Below, one piece after another: positions 45,151 through 54,124 of a stretch of 64,000 nucleotides of DNA. Location: assembly GCA_963839285.1 (NCBI GenBank), contig CAWIUN010000014.1, positions 1 through 64,000 on the forward strand, given 5' to 3'. The position numbers and the translations under genes are program-made. Positions within the stretch are counted from its first letter, which is position 1. The number at the start of each line of letters is the position of its first letter. Origin of the DNA: DASSSQ01 sp963839285 (GTDB lineage Bacteria > Actinomycetota > Thermoleophilia > Gaiellales > Gaiellaceae). The notes beneath the pieces were generated by a model. The model was given only the letters and a program-made list of their open reading frames with translations, made no database searches and had not been told where the DNA came from.

Positions 45151-45156
45151 TAGGAT
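45151..45156 (+). promoter_or_regulatory. Putative -10 box (TAGGAT) for the M29 aminopeptidase
   Basis: Eight nt before the GTG at 45165, within the 37-nt divergent gap. It supports the GTG 45165 over the in-frame GTG at 45141, which would be upstream of the transcription start. Confidence 0.45.
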
Positions 45157-45164
45157 CGCCTGCC

Positions 45165-46364
45165 GTGGACAGCCGTTACGAACGCCTCGCCGAGCTGCTC
45201 GTCGACTTCGGCGCCAACGTCCAGCCGGGACAGATCGTCTCCGTCGCCGGCTACGTCGGCGGCCACGAGGAGCTGACGCGCGCGGTCGCCGGCGCCGCCT
45301 ACCGCCACGGCGCCCGCTTCGTCGACGTCGCCTGGTTCGACCCCTGGGTGAAGCGGGAGCGGATCGCGCACGCGGCCGAGGACACGCTCGACTTCGTCCC
45401 GTCCTGGTACGGCCACCGCGCCGAGCAGCTGGGCGAGCAGCGCTGCGCGCGCATCTCCTTCACCGGCCCCGTGGCGCCGCACGCGATGGACGGGCTCGAC
45501 CCCGGCCGCGCCGGCCGCGACCAGCTGCCGTTCCAGAAGGAGGTGCCGAAGCTGATCAGCGCACGCACCACCAACTGGTGCGGCGCGCCCTGCCCGACCC
45601 CGGCCTGGGCGGGGCTCGTCTTCCCCGACCTGCCGGCGGAGGAGGCCTACGAACGGCTCTGGCAGCAGCTCGAGCACGTGCTCCGGCTCGACGAGGACGA
45701 CCCCGTCGCCGCCTGGGAGGAGCGGATCGCGACCCTGAACGCGAACGCGGCCGAGCTGAGCGAGCGCCACTTCGACGCGATCCACCTGGAGGGCCCGGGC
45801 ACCGACCTGACGATCGGCCTGCTGCCGACCTCGCGCTTCCAGGCCGCCGACTTCGAGACGGTCGACGGGATCCGGCACATGCCGAACCTGCCGACCGAGG
45901 AGGTCTTCACGACCCCGGACCCGACCCGCGCCGAGGGCCACGTCACCTCGACGAAGCCGCTCGTGCTCCGCGACGGGACGATCATCCGCGGCCTCCGCGT
46001 CCGCTTCGAGGGCGGCCGCGCGGTCGAGATCGACGCGGACGAGAACGCGGCGGGCCTGCGCAGCCTCGCGGCGCTCGACGACGGCGCCTCCCGGCTCGGC
46101 GAGCTGGCCCTCGTCGACCGCGAGGGCCGGATCGGCCCGCTCCGGACCGTCTTCTACGACACGCTCCTCGACGAGAACGCCGCCAGCCACATCGCGATCG
46201 GGAACGGCTTCGCCTTCGCGGTCGAGGAGGAGGACGTCGACCGGATCAACACGAGCGCGACGCACGTGGACTTCATGGTCGGCAGCGACGAGCTCGAGGT
46301 GACCGGGATCACGCGGGACGGCGGGCACGTGCCGGTGCTGAGCGGCGGCAGCTGGCAGCTGTAG
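45165..46364 (+). CDS. M29-family aminopeptidase (AmpS/PepS type)
   Basis: Metal-dependent aminopeptidase of the thermophilic-aminopeptidase family. YERLAELLVDFGANVQPGQI at the N-terminus is typical. Metal-ligand and catalytic segments: HLEGPGTDLTIGLL, RHMPNLPTEEVFTTPD, EGHVTSTKPLVLRDG, LDENAASHIAIGNGFAF and THVDFMVGSDELEVTG. 399 residues is usual (about 410). Clean frame. It stands alone, before the regulator-led operon, and may feed amino acids to it; that link is only positional. Confidence 0.9.
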   Translation: MDSRYERLAELLVDFGANVQPGQIVSVAGYVGGHEELTRAVAGAAYRHGARFVDVAWFDPWVKRERIAHAAEDTLDFVPSWYGHRAEQLGEQRCARISFTGPVAPHAMDGLDPGRAGRDQLPFQKEVPKLISARTTNWCGAPCPTPAWAGLVFPDLPAEEAYERLWQQLEHVLRLDEDDPVAAWEERIATLNANAAELSERHFDAIHLEGPGTDLTIGLLPTSRFQAADFETVDGIRHMPNLPTEEVFTTPDPTRAEGHVTSTKPLVLRDGTIIRGLRVRFEGGRAVEIDADENAAGLRSLAALDDGASRLGELALVDREGRIGPLRTVFYDTLLDENAASHIAIGNGFAFAVEEEDVDRINTSATHVDFMVGSDELEVTGITRDGGHVPVLSGGSWQL

Positions 46365-46389
46365 CCGCTCGTTCCATCGCGTCACGAAC

Positions 46390-46419
46390 TTGACAGGGTC
46401 CGGGCAGAGCTCGTAAGGT
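46390..46419 (+). promoter_or_regulatory. Promoter of the GntR-led catabolic operon
   Basis: TTGACA and TAAGGT with 18 nt between them, 15 nt before the TTG start codon. The transcription start would be next to the operator-like palindrome. Confidence 0.6.
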
Positions 46420-46433
46420 CGCGCCCTGGTCCG

Positions 46434-46446
46434 CTTGTCAGACAAG
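46434..46446 (+). promoter_or_regulatory. Operator-like palindrome overlapping the regulator's start codon
   Basis: CTTGTC-A-GACAAG is a perfect 6-bp inverted repeat around one base. It fits the TNGTNNNACNA type of site known for FadR-subfamily GntR repressors. It covers the TTG start, which is where a repressor could block early transcription. Confidence 0.55.
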
Positions 46447-47154
46447 CCGACATTCGAGCCGATCGCCCGGCGCAAGACGTACGAGCTGGTCGCCGACGCC
46501 CTCGTGCGACAGATCAGCGCCCGCGCGCTCGGCCCCGGGGACGCGCTGCCGCCGGAGCGCGAGCTCGTCGCCTCCTACGGCGTCGGTCGCTCCTCCGTCC
46601 GCGAGGCGCTGCGGATGCTCGAGTCGCGGGGGCTGATCGAGAGTCGCGGCGACGGCGCCTTCGTCGTCGCCGAGTGGCGCAACCCGCTCAACCAGTCGCT
46701 CGGCCTCCTGCTCGCCGCTGCCGAGGGCGACCTGCACGACCTCTTCGAGGTCAGGCGGATCGTCGAGGCCGGCGCGGCCGCGCTCGCGGCCGCGCGCCGG
46801 ACGGACGCGCACCTGGCCGCGCTGCACGGCGCGATCGCCGAGATGGAGGACGGGATCGGCTCGGAGGAGCGGTACATCAACGCCGACGTCCGCTTCCACC
46901 TGACCGTGGCCGAGGCGACCGGCAACCGCGTCGCGCTGCACCTGATGCACGCGATCCGGCACCAGCTCCAGCTGGCGCTCGGGACCGTCTACCACATCCC
47001 CGGCAGCCCGCAGCGGTCGCTCGAGCAGCACCGGCAGATCGCCGACGCGATCGCGCTGCGCCGTCCCGACGAGGCGCGCGACCGCATGCACGAGCACATC
47101 AGCAGGGTCGAGGACGAGATCGACGAGAGCGCCGTGACCGGGCGCGAGGACTGA
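46435..47154 (+). CDS. GntR/FadR-family (FCD domain) transcriptional regulator
   Basis: N-terminal winged helix: TYELVADALVRQI, ALPPERELVASYGVGRSSVR, EALRMLESRGLIESRGDGAF. The C-terminal FCD ligand-binding domain has FEVRRIVEAGAAALAA (with the metal-binding Asp/Arg-type positions), NADVRFHLTVAEATGN (His) and LEQHRQIADAIALRRP (His, Ile, Ala). 239 residues. The start codon is TTG; no ATG or GTG upstream would keep the wing intact. It is the first gene of the plus-strand operon, and the palindrome on its start suggests autoregulation. The effector is probably an organic acid, the usual ligand of this group. Confidence 0.9.
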   Translation: MSDKPTFEPIARRKTYELVADALVRQISARALGPGDALPPERELVASYGVGRSSVREALRMLESRGLIESRGDGAFVVAEWRNPLNQSLGLLLAAAEGDLHDLFEVRRIVEAGAAALAAARRTDAHLAALHGAIAEMEDGIGSEERYINADVRFHLTVAEATGNRVALHLMHAIRHQLQLALGTVYHIPGSPQRSLEQHRQIADAIALRRPDEARDRMHEHISRVEDEIDESAVTGRED

Positions 47155-47169
47155 GAGGAAGGGGAACGC

Positions 47170-48060
47170 GTGGCGACACTCGGATTCGTGGGGCTCGGCG
47201 TGATGGGCGGCGGGGTCGCGAAGCGGCTGCTCGACGCCGGGCACACCGTTCACGGCTACAACCGCACGCGCGAGAAGGCGCAGTGGCTGGTCGAGCGCGG
47301 CCTCGTGCTCGAGGAGACGCCGCGCGCCGTCGCCGAGGCAGCCGACGTCGTCTTCTCGATGGTCACGAACACGAAGGCGCTGAAGGCCGTCACCGAGGGC
47401 GAGGACGGCATCCTCGCGGGCCTCTCCGCGGGGAAGGCCTACGTCGACATGACGACCGGCGCCCCCGCCGACTCGCGCGCGCTCGCAGGTCGGGTCGCGG
47501 GGCTCGGCGCGGCGATGGTCGACGCGCCCGTCTCGGGCTCGGTCTCGACGCTCGAGGAGGGGCGGCTCTCGATCATGGTCGGCGGCGACGCGGAGACCTT
47601 CGAGCGGGTGAGGCCGGTCCTGCTCGACGTCGGCCCGACCGTCCGCCACGTCGGCTCGAACGGGCAGGCGCTGCTGCTGAAGATCGCGATCAACCTCAGC
47701 CTCCACGTCCAGATGACCGCCTTCTGCGAGGGCCTCCTGCTCGTCGAGAAGGACGGCATGGACCGCGAGACGGCGGTGAAGGCGATGCTCGAGTCGGTGA
47801 TCGCCTCGCCGATGCTCCGCTACCGCGGGCCCTTCGTGCTCGAGCAGCCGGAGGAGGCCTGGTTCGACTGCGAGATGATGCAGAAGGACATGAACCTGGC
47901 GCTCGAGGCGGGGCGGCAGCTCGAGGTGCCGATGCCGACGACGGCGGTCTCGAACGAGCTGCTGACCGCCGCGCGCGGGATGGGGCTCGGCCACCACGAC
48001 TTCGCGATCGTCTACGAGGTGCTGGCCCAGATGGCCGGCGTCGGCAAGGTGGTGGGCTAG
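47170..48060 (+). CDS. Beta-hydroxyacid dehydrogenase (3-hydroxyisobutyrate dehydrogenase family)
   Basis: NAD(P)-dependent oxidation of a beta-hydroxyacid to a semialdehyde or ketoacid. LGFVGLGVMGGGVAKRLLDA is the cofactor motif; MTTGAPADSRALAG, DAPVSGSVSTLEEG (substrate binding), GQALLLKIAINLSLHVQMT (catalytic Lys) and KDMNLALEAG are typical. 296 residues. GTG start with AGGAAGGGG ahead. Followed directly (no spacer) by the E1 alpha gene. With the aldehyde dehydrogenase in the same operon it could run the step before or after the 2-oxoacid dehydrogenase. Confidence 0.9.
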   Translation: MATLGFVGLGVMGGGVAKRLLDAGHTVHGYNRTREKAQWLVERGLVLEETPRAVAEAADVVFSMVTNTKALKAVTEGEDGILAGLSAGKAYVDMTTGAPADSRALAGRVAGLGAAMVDAPVSGSVSTLEEGRLSIMVGGDAETFERVRPVLLDVGPTVRHVGSNGQALLLKIAINLSLHVQMTAFCEGLLLVEKDGMDRETAVKAMLESVIASPMLRYRGPFVLEQPEEAWFDCEMMQKDMNLALEAGRQLEVPMPTTAVSNELLTAARGMGLGHHDFAIVYEVLAQMAGVGKVVG

Positions 48061-49050
48061 ATGGCGGCGCCGGCCGGCGAGCGCGTCGAGGTCTCGCACG
48101 AGCTCGCGCTGCGGATGTACCGGCAGATGACCCGCATCCGCGCCTTCGAGGAGCAGGCCAACAACCTCTACCGCAGCGCGAAGATGCCCGGCCTGACGCA
48201 CCTCTACATCGGCGAGGAGGCGATCGCCGTCGGCGTCTGCGAGGCGCTCCGCACCGACGACTGGATCACCTCCACGCACCGCGGCCACGGCCACTGCGTC
48301 GCCAAGGGCGCCGAGCCGAAGCTGATGTTCGCGGAGCTGCTCGGCAAGGAGCCGGGCTACTGCCGCGGCAAGGGCGGCTCGATGCACATCGCCGACCACC
48401 GGAACGGCAACCTCGGCGCGAACGCGATCGTCGGCGGCTCGGCCGGGATCGCGACCGGCGCCGCGCAGTCGGCGAAGATGCGGGGCACGGACGAGGTCGC
48501 CGTCTGCTTCTTCGGCGAGGGCGCGCTCGGCCAGGGGCTCCTCTACGAGGTGATGAACATGGCCGCGCTCTGGAAGCTGCCGGTGATCTACGTCTGCGAG
48601 AACAACCACTACAACGAGTACACCCACTACTCCGAGACGACGGCGGGCGAGATCGGCGCCCGCGGGGCCGCCTTCGGGATCCCGTGCGAGGACGTCGACG
48701 GCCAGGACGTCCGCGCGGTCTACGCGGCGGCGACGCGCGCGGTCGCGCGGGCGCGCGCGGGCGAGGGCCCGAGCTTCCTCGTCTGCGAGACCTACCGCTA
48801 CCACGGCCACCACGTCGGCGACATCGACCGCGCCTACTACCGCTCCAAGGACGAGGAGGAGCAGTGGAAGACGGAGCGCGACCCGATCACGAAGCTCGGC
48901 TCCCGGCTCGTCGACGAGGGGATCGCCGACCCGGAGACGCTCGAGCGGATCGCCGAGGAGGCCGAGGCGGAGATCGCGGCCGGCGTCGAGTTCGCGCTCG
49001 AGGCGCCCTTCCCGCCGGAGGAGGAGGTGGACGAGCATGTCTTCGCCTAG
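48061..49050 (+). CDS. 2-Oxoacid dehydrogenase E1 component, alpha subunit (pyruvate/acetoin dehydrogenase type)
   Basis: Thiamine-diphosphate-dependent subunit that decarboxylates a 2-oxoacid, or cleaves acetoin. THLYIGEEAIAVGVCEAL and STHRGHGHCVAKG form the active-site entrance; the ThDP/Mg motif is FFGEGALGQGLLYEVMNMAA ending in CENN; the phosphorylation-loop region has YRYHGHHVGD. GYCRGKGGSMH with G-x-GGSMH is characteristic of acetoin dehydrogenase and PDH alpha. 329 residues. Its ATG touches the previous stop and its end overlaps the beta gene by 14 nt. Confidence 0.93.
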   Translation: MAAPAGERVEVSHELALRMYRQMTRIRAFEEQANNLYRSAKMPGLTHLYIGEEAIAVGVCEALRTDDWITSTHRGHGHCVAKGAEPKLMFAELLGKEPGYCRGKGGSMHIADHRNGNLGANAIVGGSAGIATGAAQSAKMRGTDEVAVCFFGEGALGQGLLYEVMNMAALWKLPVIYVCENNHYNEYTHYSETTAGEIGARGAAFGIPCEDVDGQDVRAVYAAATRAVARARAGEGPSFLVCETYRYHGHHVGDIDRAYYRSKDEEEQWKTERDPITKLGSRLVDEGIADPETLERIAEEAEAEIAAGVEFALEAPFPPEEEVDEHVFA

Positions 49051-50044
49051 CCCGGTCGCGACGGGCACGCGGGAGCTGACGCTCTCGCAGGCGGTCAACG
49101 AGGCGCTCGCCGAGGAGCTGCGGCGCGACCCGACGGTCTACGTGATCGGCGAGGACGTGGCCGAGGCGGGGACGCCGTTCAAGGTGCTGGCCGGGCTCGT
49201 CGAGGAGTTCGGGCCGGAGCGCGTGATCGACTCGCCGATCTCGGAGGCCGGGATCACGGGCATCGGGCTCGGGGCGGCGATGACCGGCATGCGGCCGGTC
49301 GTCGACATCATGTTCGGCGACTTCCTGACGCTCGTCCTCGACCAGCTCGCCAACCAGGCGGCGAAGGCGCACTACATGTCCGGCGGCACGCTGAAGGCGC
49401 CGCTGACCGTGCGGACGACGCTCGGCGCGACGCGCCGCTCGGCCGCGCAGCACTCGCAGAGCCTGCACGCCTGGGTCGCGCACGTCCCCGGCCTGAAGGT
49501 GGCGCTGCCGGCGACGCCGTACGACGCCAAGGGGCTGCTGAAGGCGGCGATCCGCGACGACAACCCGGTCGTCGTCTTCGAGGACAAGATGATGTACGCG
49601 ACGAAGGGGCCCGTCCCCGAGGAGGAGTACGTGCTCCCGCTCGGGCAGGCGGACGTCAAGCGCGAGGGCGAGGACCTGACGGTCGTCGCGACGAGCTCGA
49701 TGGTCTACGTCGCGCTCGAGGCGGCCGAGGCGCTCGCCGACGAGGGCATCTCGGTCGAGGTCGTCGACCCGCGCACGCTCGTGCCGCTCGACCGCGAGAC
49801 GCTGATCGCCTCGGCGAAGAAGACCGGCCGCTGCATCGTCGTCGACGAGGGCCACCAGAGCTACGGCGCGAGCGCCGAGCTGGCCGCGGTCGTCGCGACG
49901 GGCGCCTTCTGGCACCTGGACGCGCCGGTGACGCGGCTCGGGGCGATGGACGTGCCGGTGCCGTTCTCGCCGGTGCTCGAGGACCAGACCGTGCCGACGC
50001 CCGAGTGGGTCGTCGAGGCGGCGAAGACGCTGGTGCGGAAGTAG
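49037..50044 (+). CDS. 2-Oxoacid dehydrogenase E1 component, beta subunit
   Basis: Pairs with the alpha subunit in an alpha2-beta2 E1. LTLSQAVNEALAEELRRDP, VIGEDVAEAGTPFKV, PISEAGITGIGLGAAMTGM and IMFGDFLTLVLDQLANQAAK are E1-beta hallmarks; the C-terminal domain reads VVDPRTLVPLDRETL and IVVDEGHQSYGASAEL. 335 residues, clean frame. The substrate cannot be told apart between pyruvate, acetoin and branched 2-oxoacids. Confidence 0.93.
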   Translation: MSSPSPVATGTRELTLSQAVNEALAEELRRDPTVYVIGEDVAEAGTPFKVLAGLVEEFGPERVIDSPISEAGITGIGLGAAMTGMRPVVDIMFGDFLTLVLDQLANQAAKAHYMSGGTLKAPLTVRTTLGATRRSAAQHSQSLHAWVAHVPGLKVALPATPYDAKGLLKAAIRDDNPVVVFEDKMMYATKGPVPEEEYVLPLGQADVKREGEDLTVVATSSMVYVALEAAEALADEGISVEVVDPRTLVPLDRETLIASAKKTGRCIVVDEGHQSYGASAELAAVVATGAFWHLDAPVTRLGAMDVPVPFSPVLEDQTVPTPEWVVEAAKTLVRK

Positions 50045-50056
50045 AGAGGGGACGAC

Positions 50057-51400
50057 GTGGCGATACGGACGTACGGGACGATGGGGGTCGACTGGGAGGC
50101 ACGGGTCGACTTCGACCGGCTGCGGCGGGAGCGGCTCGCCCGCGCGAAGCAGCACCTGGAGGGCTCCGAGCTCGGCGCGCTCCTCTGCTTCGACATGGCG
50201 AACATCCGCTACCTGACCGCGACCCACATCGGCACGTGGGCGATGGACAAGCTGATCCGCTTCGTCCTCCTGCCGCGCGGCGGCGAGCCGATCCTCTGGG
50301 ACTTCGGCTCCGCGGCCCGGCACCACGCGATCTACTGCCCCTGGCTCGACGGCGAGGAGCGCTCGCGCGCCGGCATCTCGACCCTGCGCGGCTCGGTCAA
50401 GGGGCGCGCCGAGTCGGTCGCCGCGAAGATCAAGACGGAGCTCGCGGGTCGCGGGCTCGAGAACGAGCCGCTCGGCGTCGACATGATCGAGCTGCCCGTG
50501 CTCGAGGCGCTGCAGGCGGAGGGGATCCGCGTCGTCGACGGTCAGGCGCTGATGCAGGACGCGCGCAAGCTGAAGCAGCAGGACGAGGTGACGCTGCTCG
50601 CGACCGCCTGCGCGATGGTCGACTCGGCCTACGACGAGCTCTTCCGCGCGATGCGGCCCGGGATGCGCGAGAACGAGTGCGTCGCGCTCGTCAACCGCGT
50701 CCTCTTCGAGCTCGGCTCCGAGCACGTCGAGGGCGTCAACGCGATCTCGGGCGAGCGCTGCTCGCCGCACCCGCACGTCTTCACCGACCGGATGCTGCGC
50801 CCGGGCGACCCGGCCTACTTCGACATCCTCCACGCCTACAACGGCTACCGCACCTGCTACTACCGCACCTTCGCGGTCGGCTCGGCGTCGCGGGCGCAGG
50901 TGGACGCGTACAAGCGCTGCCGCGACATCCTCGACCGCGCGCTCTCGATGATCCGGCCGGGCGTGACGACCGCCGAGGTGGTCGAGACGTTCCCGCGCGC
51001 CGAGGAGTTCGGCTTCCCGGACGAGGAGGCCGCGTTCGCGCTCCAGTACGGCCACGGCGTCGGCCTCTCGATCTGGGAGAAGCCGATCTTCTCGCGGCTC
51101 GTCTCCTTCGACTACCCCGAGACGATCGAGGAGGGCATGGTCTTCGCGCTCGAGACCTTCTGGCCGGCCGCGGACGGCTGGTCGGCGGCGCGGATCGAGG
51201 AGCAGCTCGTCGTCACCGCCGACGGCTGCGAGATCATCACGCGCTTCCCGGCCGAGGAGCTGCTCGTCACGGCGGGCGGCCAGTACACCGTCGGCGGGAC
51301 GCTGCCCGGCACGCGCGAGACGCAGTCGAACCTGAACAACGGGCGCGTCGTCGACCAGGTGGTCGCCTCGGCCCGCGGCGAGGGAGCGAATGCCGGCTGA
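50057..51400 (+). CDS. M24-fold (creatinase/Xaa-Pro peptidase/DddP-like) protein with altered metal ligands
   Basis: Two-domain pita-bread protein of 447 residues. N-terminal domain: LGALLCFDMANIRYLTATH, GGEPILWDFGSAARHHA. C-terminal domain: RKLKQQDEVTLLATACAMVD, PAYFDILHAYNGYRTCYYRTF, LQYGHGVGLSIWEKP, FALETFWPAADG and EEQLVVTADG. In metal-dependent M24 enzymes two Asp ligands occur in D-x-G and SD-x-TR; here the first Asp remains (FDI), the second is replaced (CYYRTF). The overall order recalls DMSP lyase DddP, but DddP also keeps more acidic ligands. So a peptidase function is doubtful. GTG start with AGAGGGG before it. It lies between E1 and E2, and overlaps E2 by 11 nt. Confidence 0.8.
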   Translation: MAIRTYGTMGVDWEARVDFDRLRRERLARAKQHLEGSELGALLCFDMANIRYLTATHIGTWAMDKLIRFVLLPRGGEPILWDFGSAARHHAIYCPWLDGEERSRAGISTLRGSVKGRAESVAAKIKTELAGRGLENEPLGVDMIELPVLEALQAEGIRVVDGQALMQDARKLKQQDEVTLLATACAMVDSAYDELFRAMRPGMRENECVALVNRVLFELGSEHVEGVNAISGERCSPHPHVFTDRMLRPGDPAYFDILHAYNGYRTCYYRTFAVGSASRAQVDAYKRCRDILDRALSMIRPGVTTAEVVETFPRAEEFGFPDEEAAFALQYGHGVGLSIWEKPIFSRLVSFDYPETIEEGMVFALETFWPAADGWSAARIEEQLVVTADGCEIITRFPAEELLVTAGGQYTVGGTLPGTRETQSNLNNGRVVDQVVASARGEGANAG

Positions 51401-52596
51401 GGTGATCATGCCCGCGCTCGGGATGGCGCAGGAGACCGGCAAGGTGCTCCGCTGGCTCGTCGCCGAGGGCGCCGAGGTGCGCAAGGGCGAGCCGCTGCTC
51501 GAGGTCGAGACCGACAAGGTCACGGTCGAGGTCGAGGCGCCCGCCGGCGGCACGCTCGGCGGCGTCGCCGCAGGCGAGGGCGAGGACGTCCCGGTGGGGC
51601 AGGTGATCGCCTGGGTGCTGGCCCCCGGCGAAGAGCTGCAGCGCGACGCAGGCTCCGAGGGCGGAGGAGCGGGCGAAGGCGCCTGCTGCGGTGGGCGCCG
51701 TCGCCGCTCCGCCGGCGCGGGAGGCCGGCACGGCGGGCAACGGGGCGGCTCCCGACGCCTCGCCGCGCCGGCCGCTCGCCTCGCCGAAGGCGCGCCGGCT
51801 CGCGTCCGAGCGCGGGATCGCGATCGAGGAGCTCGTGGGCTCGGGCCCGCACGGCGCCGTCCTCGCCGCCGACGTCGAGGCGGCCGCGTCGGCGCCGCCC
51901 GCTCCGCCGCCCCGTCCCGGCGAGCCGCTCGAGGTCTCGTCGGTCTGGCGCGTGATGGCCGAGCGGACGCAGCGCAGCTGGCAGACGGTTCCGCACTTCT
52001 TCCTCGTCCGCGACGTCGACGCGTCGCGCCTCGACGGCTGGCGCGACGCGGTCAGGCGCAGGCCGGGCCTCGAGCAGGTGACGCACACCGACCTGCTCGT
52101 GAAGCTCGTCGCCGCGGCGCTGGCGGAGCATCCGCGCGTGAACGCCTCCTGGCGGGACGGCTCGCTCGTCGGCTCGGACGACGCGAACGTCGGCATCGCG
52201 GTGGCCGCAGAGGACGGTCTCGTCGTGCCGGTGATCCACGACGCGGGCCGGCTCGGGCTGCGCGAGATCGCCGAGCGGCGCCGCGAGCTCGTCGGCGCCG
52301 CCCGCGAGCGGCGGCTGCGCCCGGAGCACGTCCAGGGCGGCACCTTCACGATCTCGAACCTCGGCATGTTCGGCGTCGACGCCTTCCTGGCGATCGTCAA
52401 CGAGCCGCAGGCGGCGATCCTGGCCGTCGGCCGCATCGCCGACCGCGTCGTCGCCGTCGGCGGGCAGCCGGTCGTCCGGCCGACGCTGACCCTCTCGCTC
52501 TCGTTCGACCACCGCGCAGTCGACGGCGCGGCGGGAGCGCGCTTCCTCGACACGCTGGCCTCCCTGGTCGAGGAGCCGGCGGGGCTCGTGAGCTGA
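51390..52596 (+). CDS. 2-Oxoacid dehydrogenase E2 component (dihydrolipoamide acyltransferase), one frame break
   Basis: N-terminal lipoyl domain with the lipoylated Lys in VETDKVTVEVEAPAGG; an Ala/Pro-rich linker, in which a frame break near 51682 lies (length 3n+1); an E1/E3-binding segment ASPKARRLASERGIAIEEL with GSGPHGAVLAADV; and the acyltransferase domain with PHFFLVRDVDASRLDGW, TFTISNLGMFGVDAFLAIV and the catalytic SFDHRAVDGAAGARFL. About 401 residues, one lipoyl domain. It completes E1 and E2; no E3 gene follows, so E3 must come from elsewhere. Confidence 0.9.
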
Positions 52597-52598
52597 GC

Positions 52599-54045
52599 AT
52601 GGCCGTGACCCAGGCACGCGAGCACGGAATCCTCGTCGGCGGCGAGTCCGTCCGCACCGGCAGCACCTACGAGGTCCGCAGCCCCTACGACGGCAGCCTC
52701 GTCGCGGTCGTGCACCGGGCGGGACCCGCCGAGATCGAGCGCGCGATCGCGGGCGCCGCCGACGCGTTCCGGGTGACGCGCAGGCTCGCGTCCTGGCAGC
52801 GCGCCGAGGTGCTGGAGCGCGTCTCGCAGGGGATCGCGGCCGCCCGCGACGAGTTCGCGCGGACGATCGCGCTCGAGGCGGGGAAGCCGGTCAGGACGGC
52901 GCGCCTCGAGGCGGACCGCGCCGCCTTCACGTTCGCCGTCGCGGCCGAGGAGGCGAAGCGCGGCTACGGCGAGATCGTGCCGCTCGACTGGCTCCCGGGC
53001 ACCGAGAACCGCGTCGCGCACGTCCGCCGCGTCCCGCTCGGGCCGGTCGCCGGGATCACGCCCTTCAACTTCCCGCTCAACCTCGTCTCGCACAAGGTCG
53101 CGCCGGCGCTCGCGGCCGGGAACCCGATCGTGCTGCGGCCGGCGAGCCAGACGCCGCTCTCGTCGCTCCGGCTGGCGCAGATCGTGCTCGAGGCCGGCTG
53201 GCCCGCCGAGGGGATCGCGGTCGTCCCCTCGACGACCGCCGACGCGGCGCCGCTCGTCGAGGACGACCGGATCAAGCTGCTCACCTTCACCGGCAGCCCG
53301 CCCGTCGGCTGGGGCCTGAAGAGCCGCGCCGGCATGAAGCGGGTCACGCTCGAGCTCGGCGGCAACGCCGCGGTGATCGTCCACGAGGACGCCGACGCCG
53401 GGCTCGCGGCCGAGCGGATCGTCTGGGGCGGCACGACCTACGCCGGCCAGACCTGCATCTCGGTGCAGCGCGTCTACGCCCACGAGGCGCTCGCCGGCTT
53501 CGAGGACGACCTGGTCGCCGGCTTCGAGCGCCTCGTCGTCGGCGACCCGCTCGACGAGGCCACCGACGTCGGGCCGGTGATCGACGCCGAGAACGCCGAG
53601 CGGCTCGAGGCCTGGATCCGCGAGGCCGTCGACGGCGGCGCGACCGTGCTCACGCGGCGGCGAGCGCGACGGCACGCTCGTCCAGCCGACGCTGCTGACG
53701 GGTCTCGACGAGCGGATGAAGGTCTCCTGCGAGGAGGTCTTCGGCCCGCTCGTCGGCCTCTACCGCTACACCGACCCGCTCGAGGCGATCGAGCGGGCGG
53801 GCGACAGCGACTTCGGCCTGCAGGCGGGGCTCTTCACCTACGACATGCGCCTCGTCGAGGAGGCCTTCGACCGGCTCGAGGTCGGCGGCCTGATCGTCAA
53901 CGACGTGTCCACGTTCCGCGTCGACCACATGCCGTACGGCGGCGTCAAGCGCTCGGGCTTCGGGCGCGAGGGCCTCCGCTACGCGATCGAGGAGATGACG
54001 GAGCTGAAGCTGCTGACCCTGAACCACCAGGCGGGTCGGCGATGA
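52599..54045 (+). CDS. Aldehyde dehydrogenase (NAD(P)-dependent), one frame break
   Basis: ALDH superfamily. GILVGGESVRTGSTYEVRSP opens the protein; GPVAGITPFNFPLNLVSHKV binds the cofactor; FTGSPPVGWGL; the general base Glu in VTLELGGNAAVIV; the catalytic Cys in YAGQTCISVQRVYAHE. The break near 53663 lies between ATVLT and GGERDGTLVQPTLL, one extra C (length 3n+1). The C-terminus has VSCEEVFGPLVGLYRY and MPYGGVKRSGFGREG. Around 481 residues. It resembles lactaldehyde/glyceraldehyde-type ALDHs. Separated from E2 by 2 nt; last gene before the importer. Confidence 0.9.
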
Positions 54046-54124
54046 CGGGGGGAGAAGGGAGGGCTCCTTCGGAGCACCAGGGAGGCAGGCATCGGGTCAT
54101 GTCAACGTTCACGGAGGTCAATTG

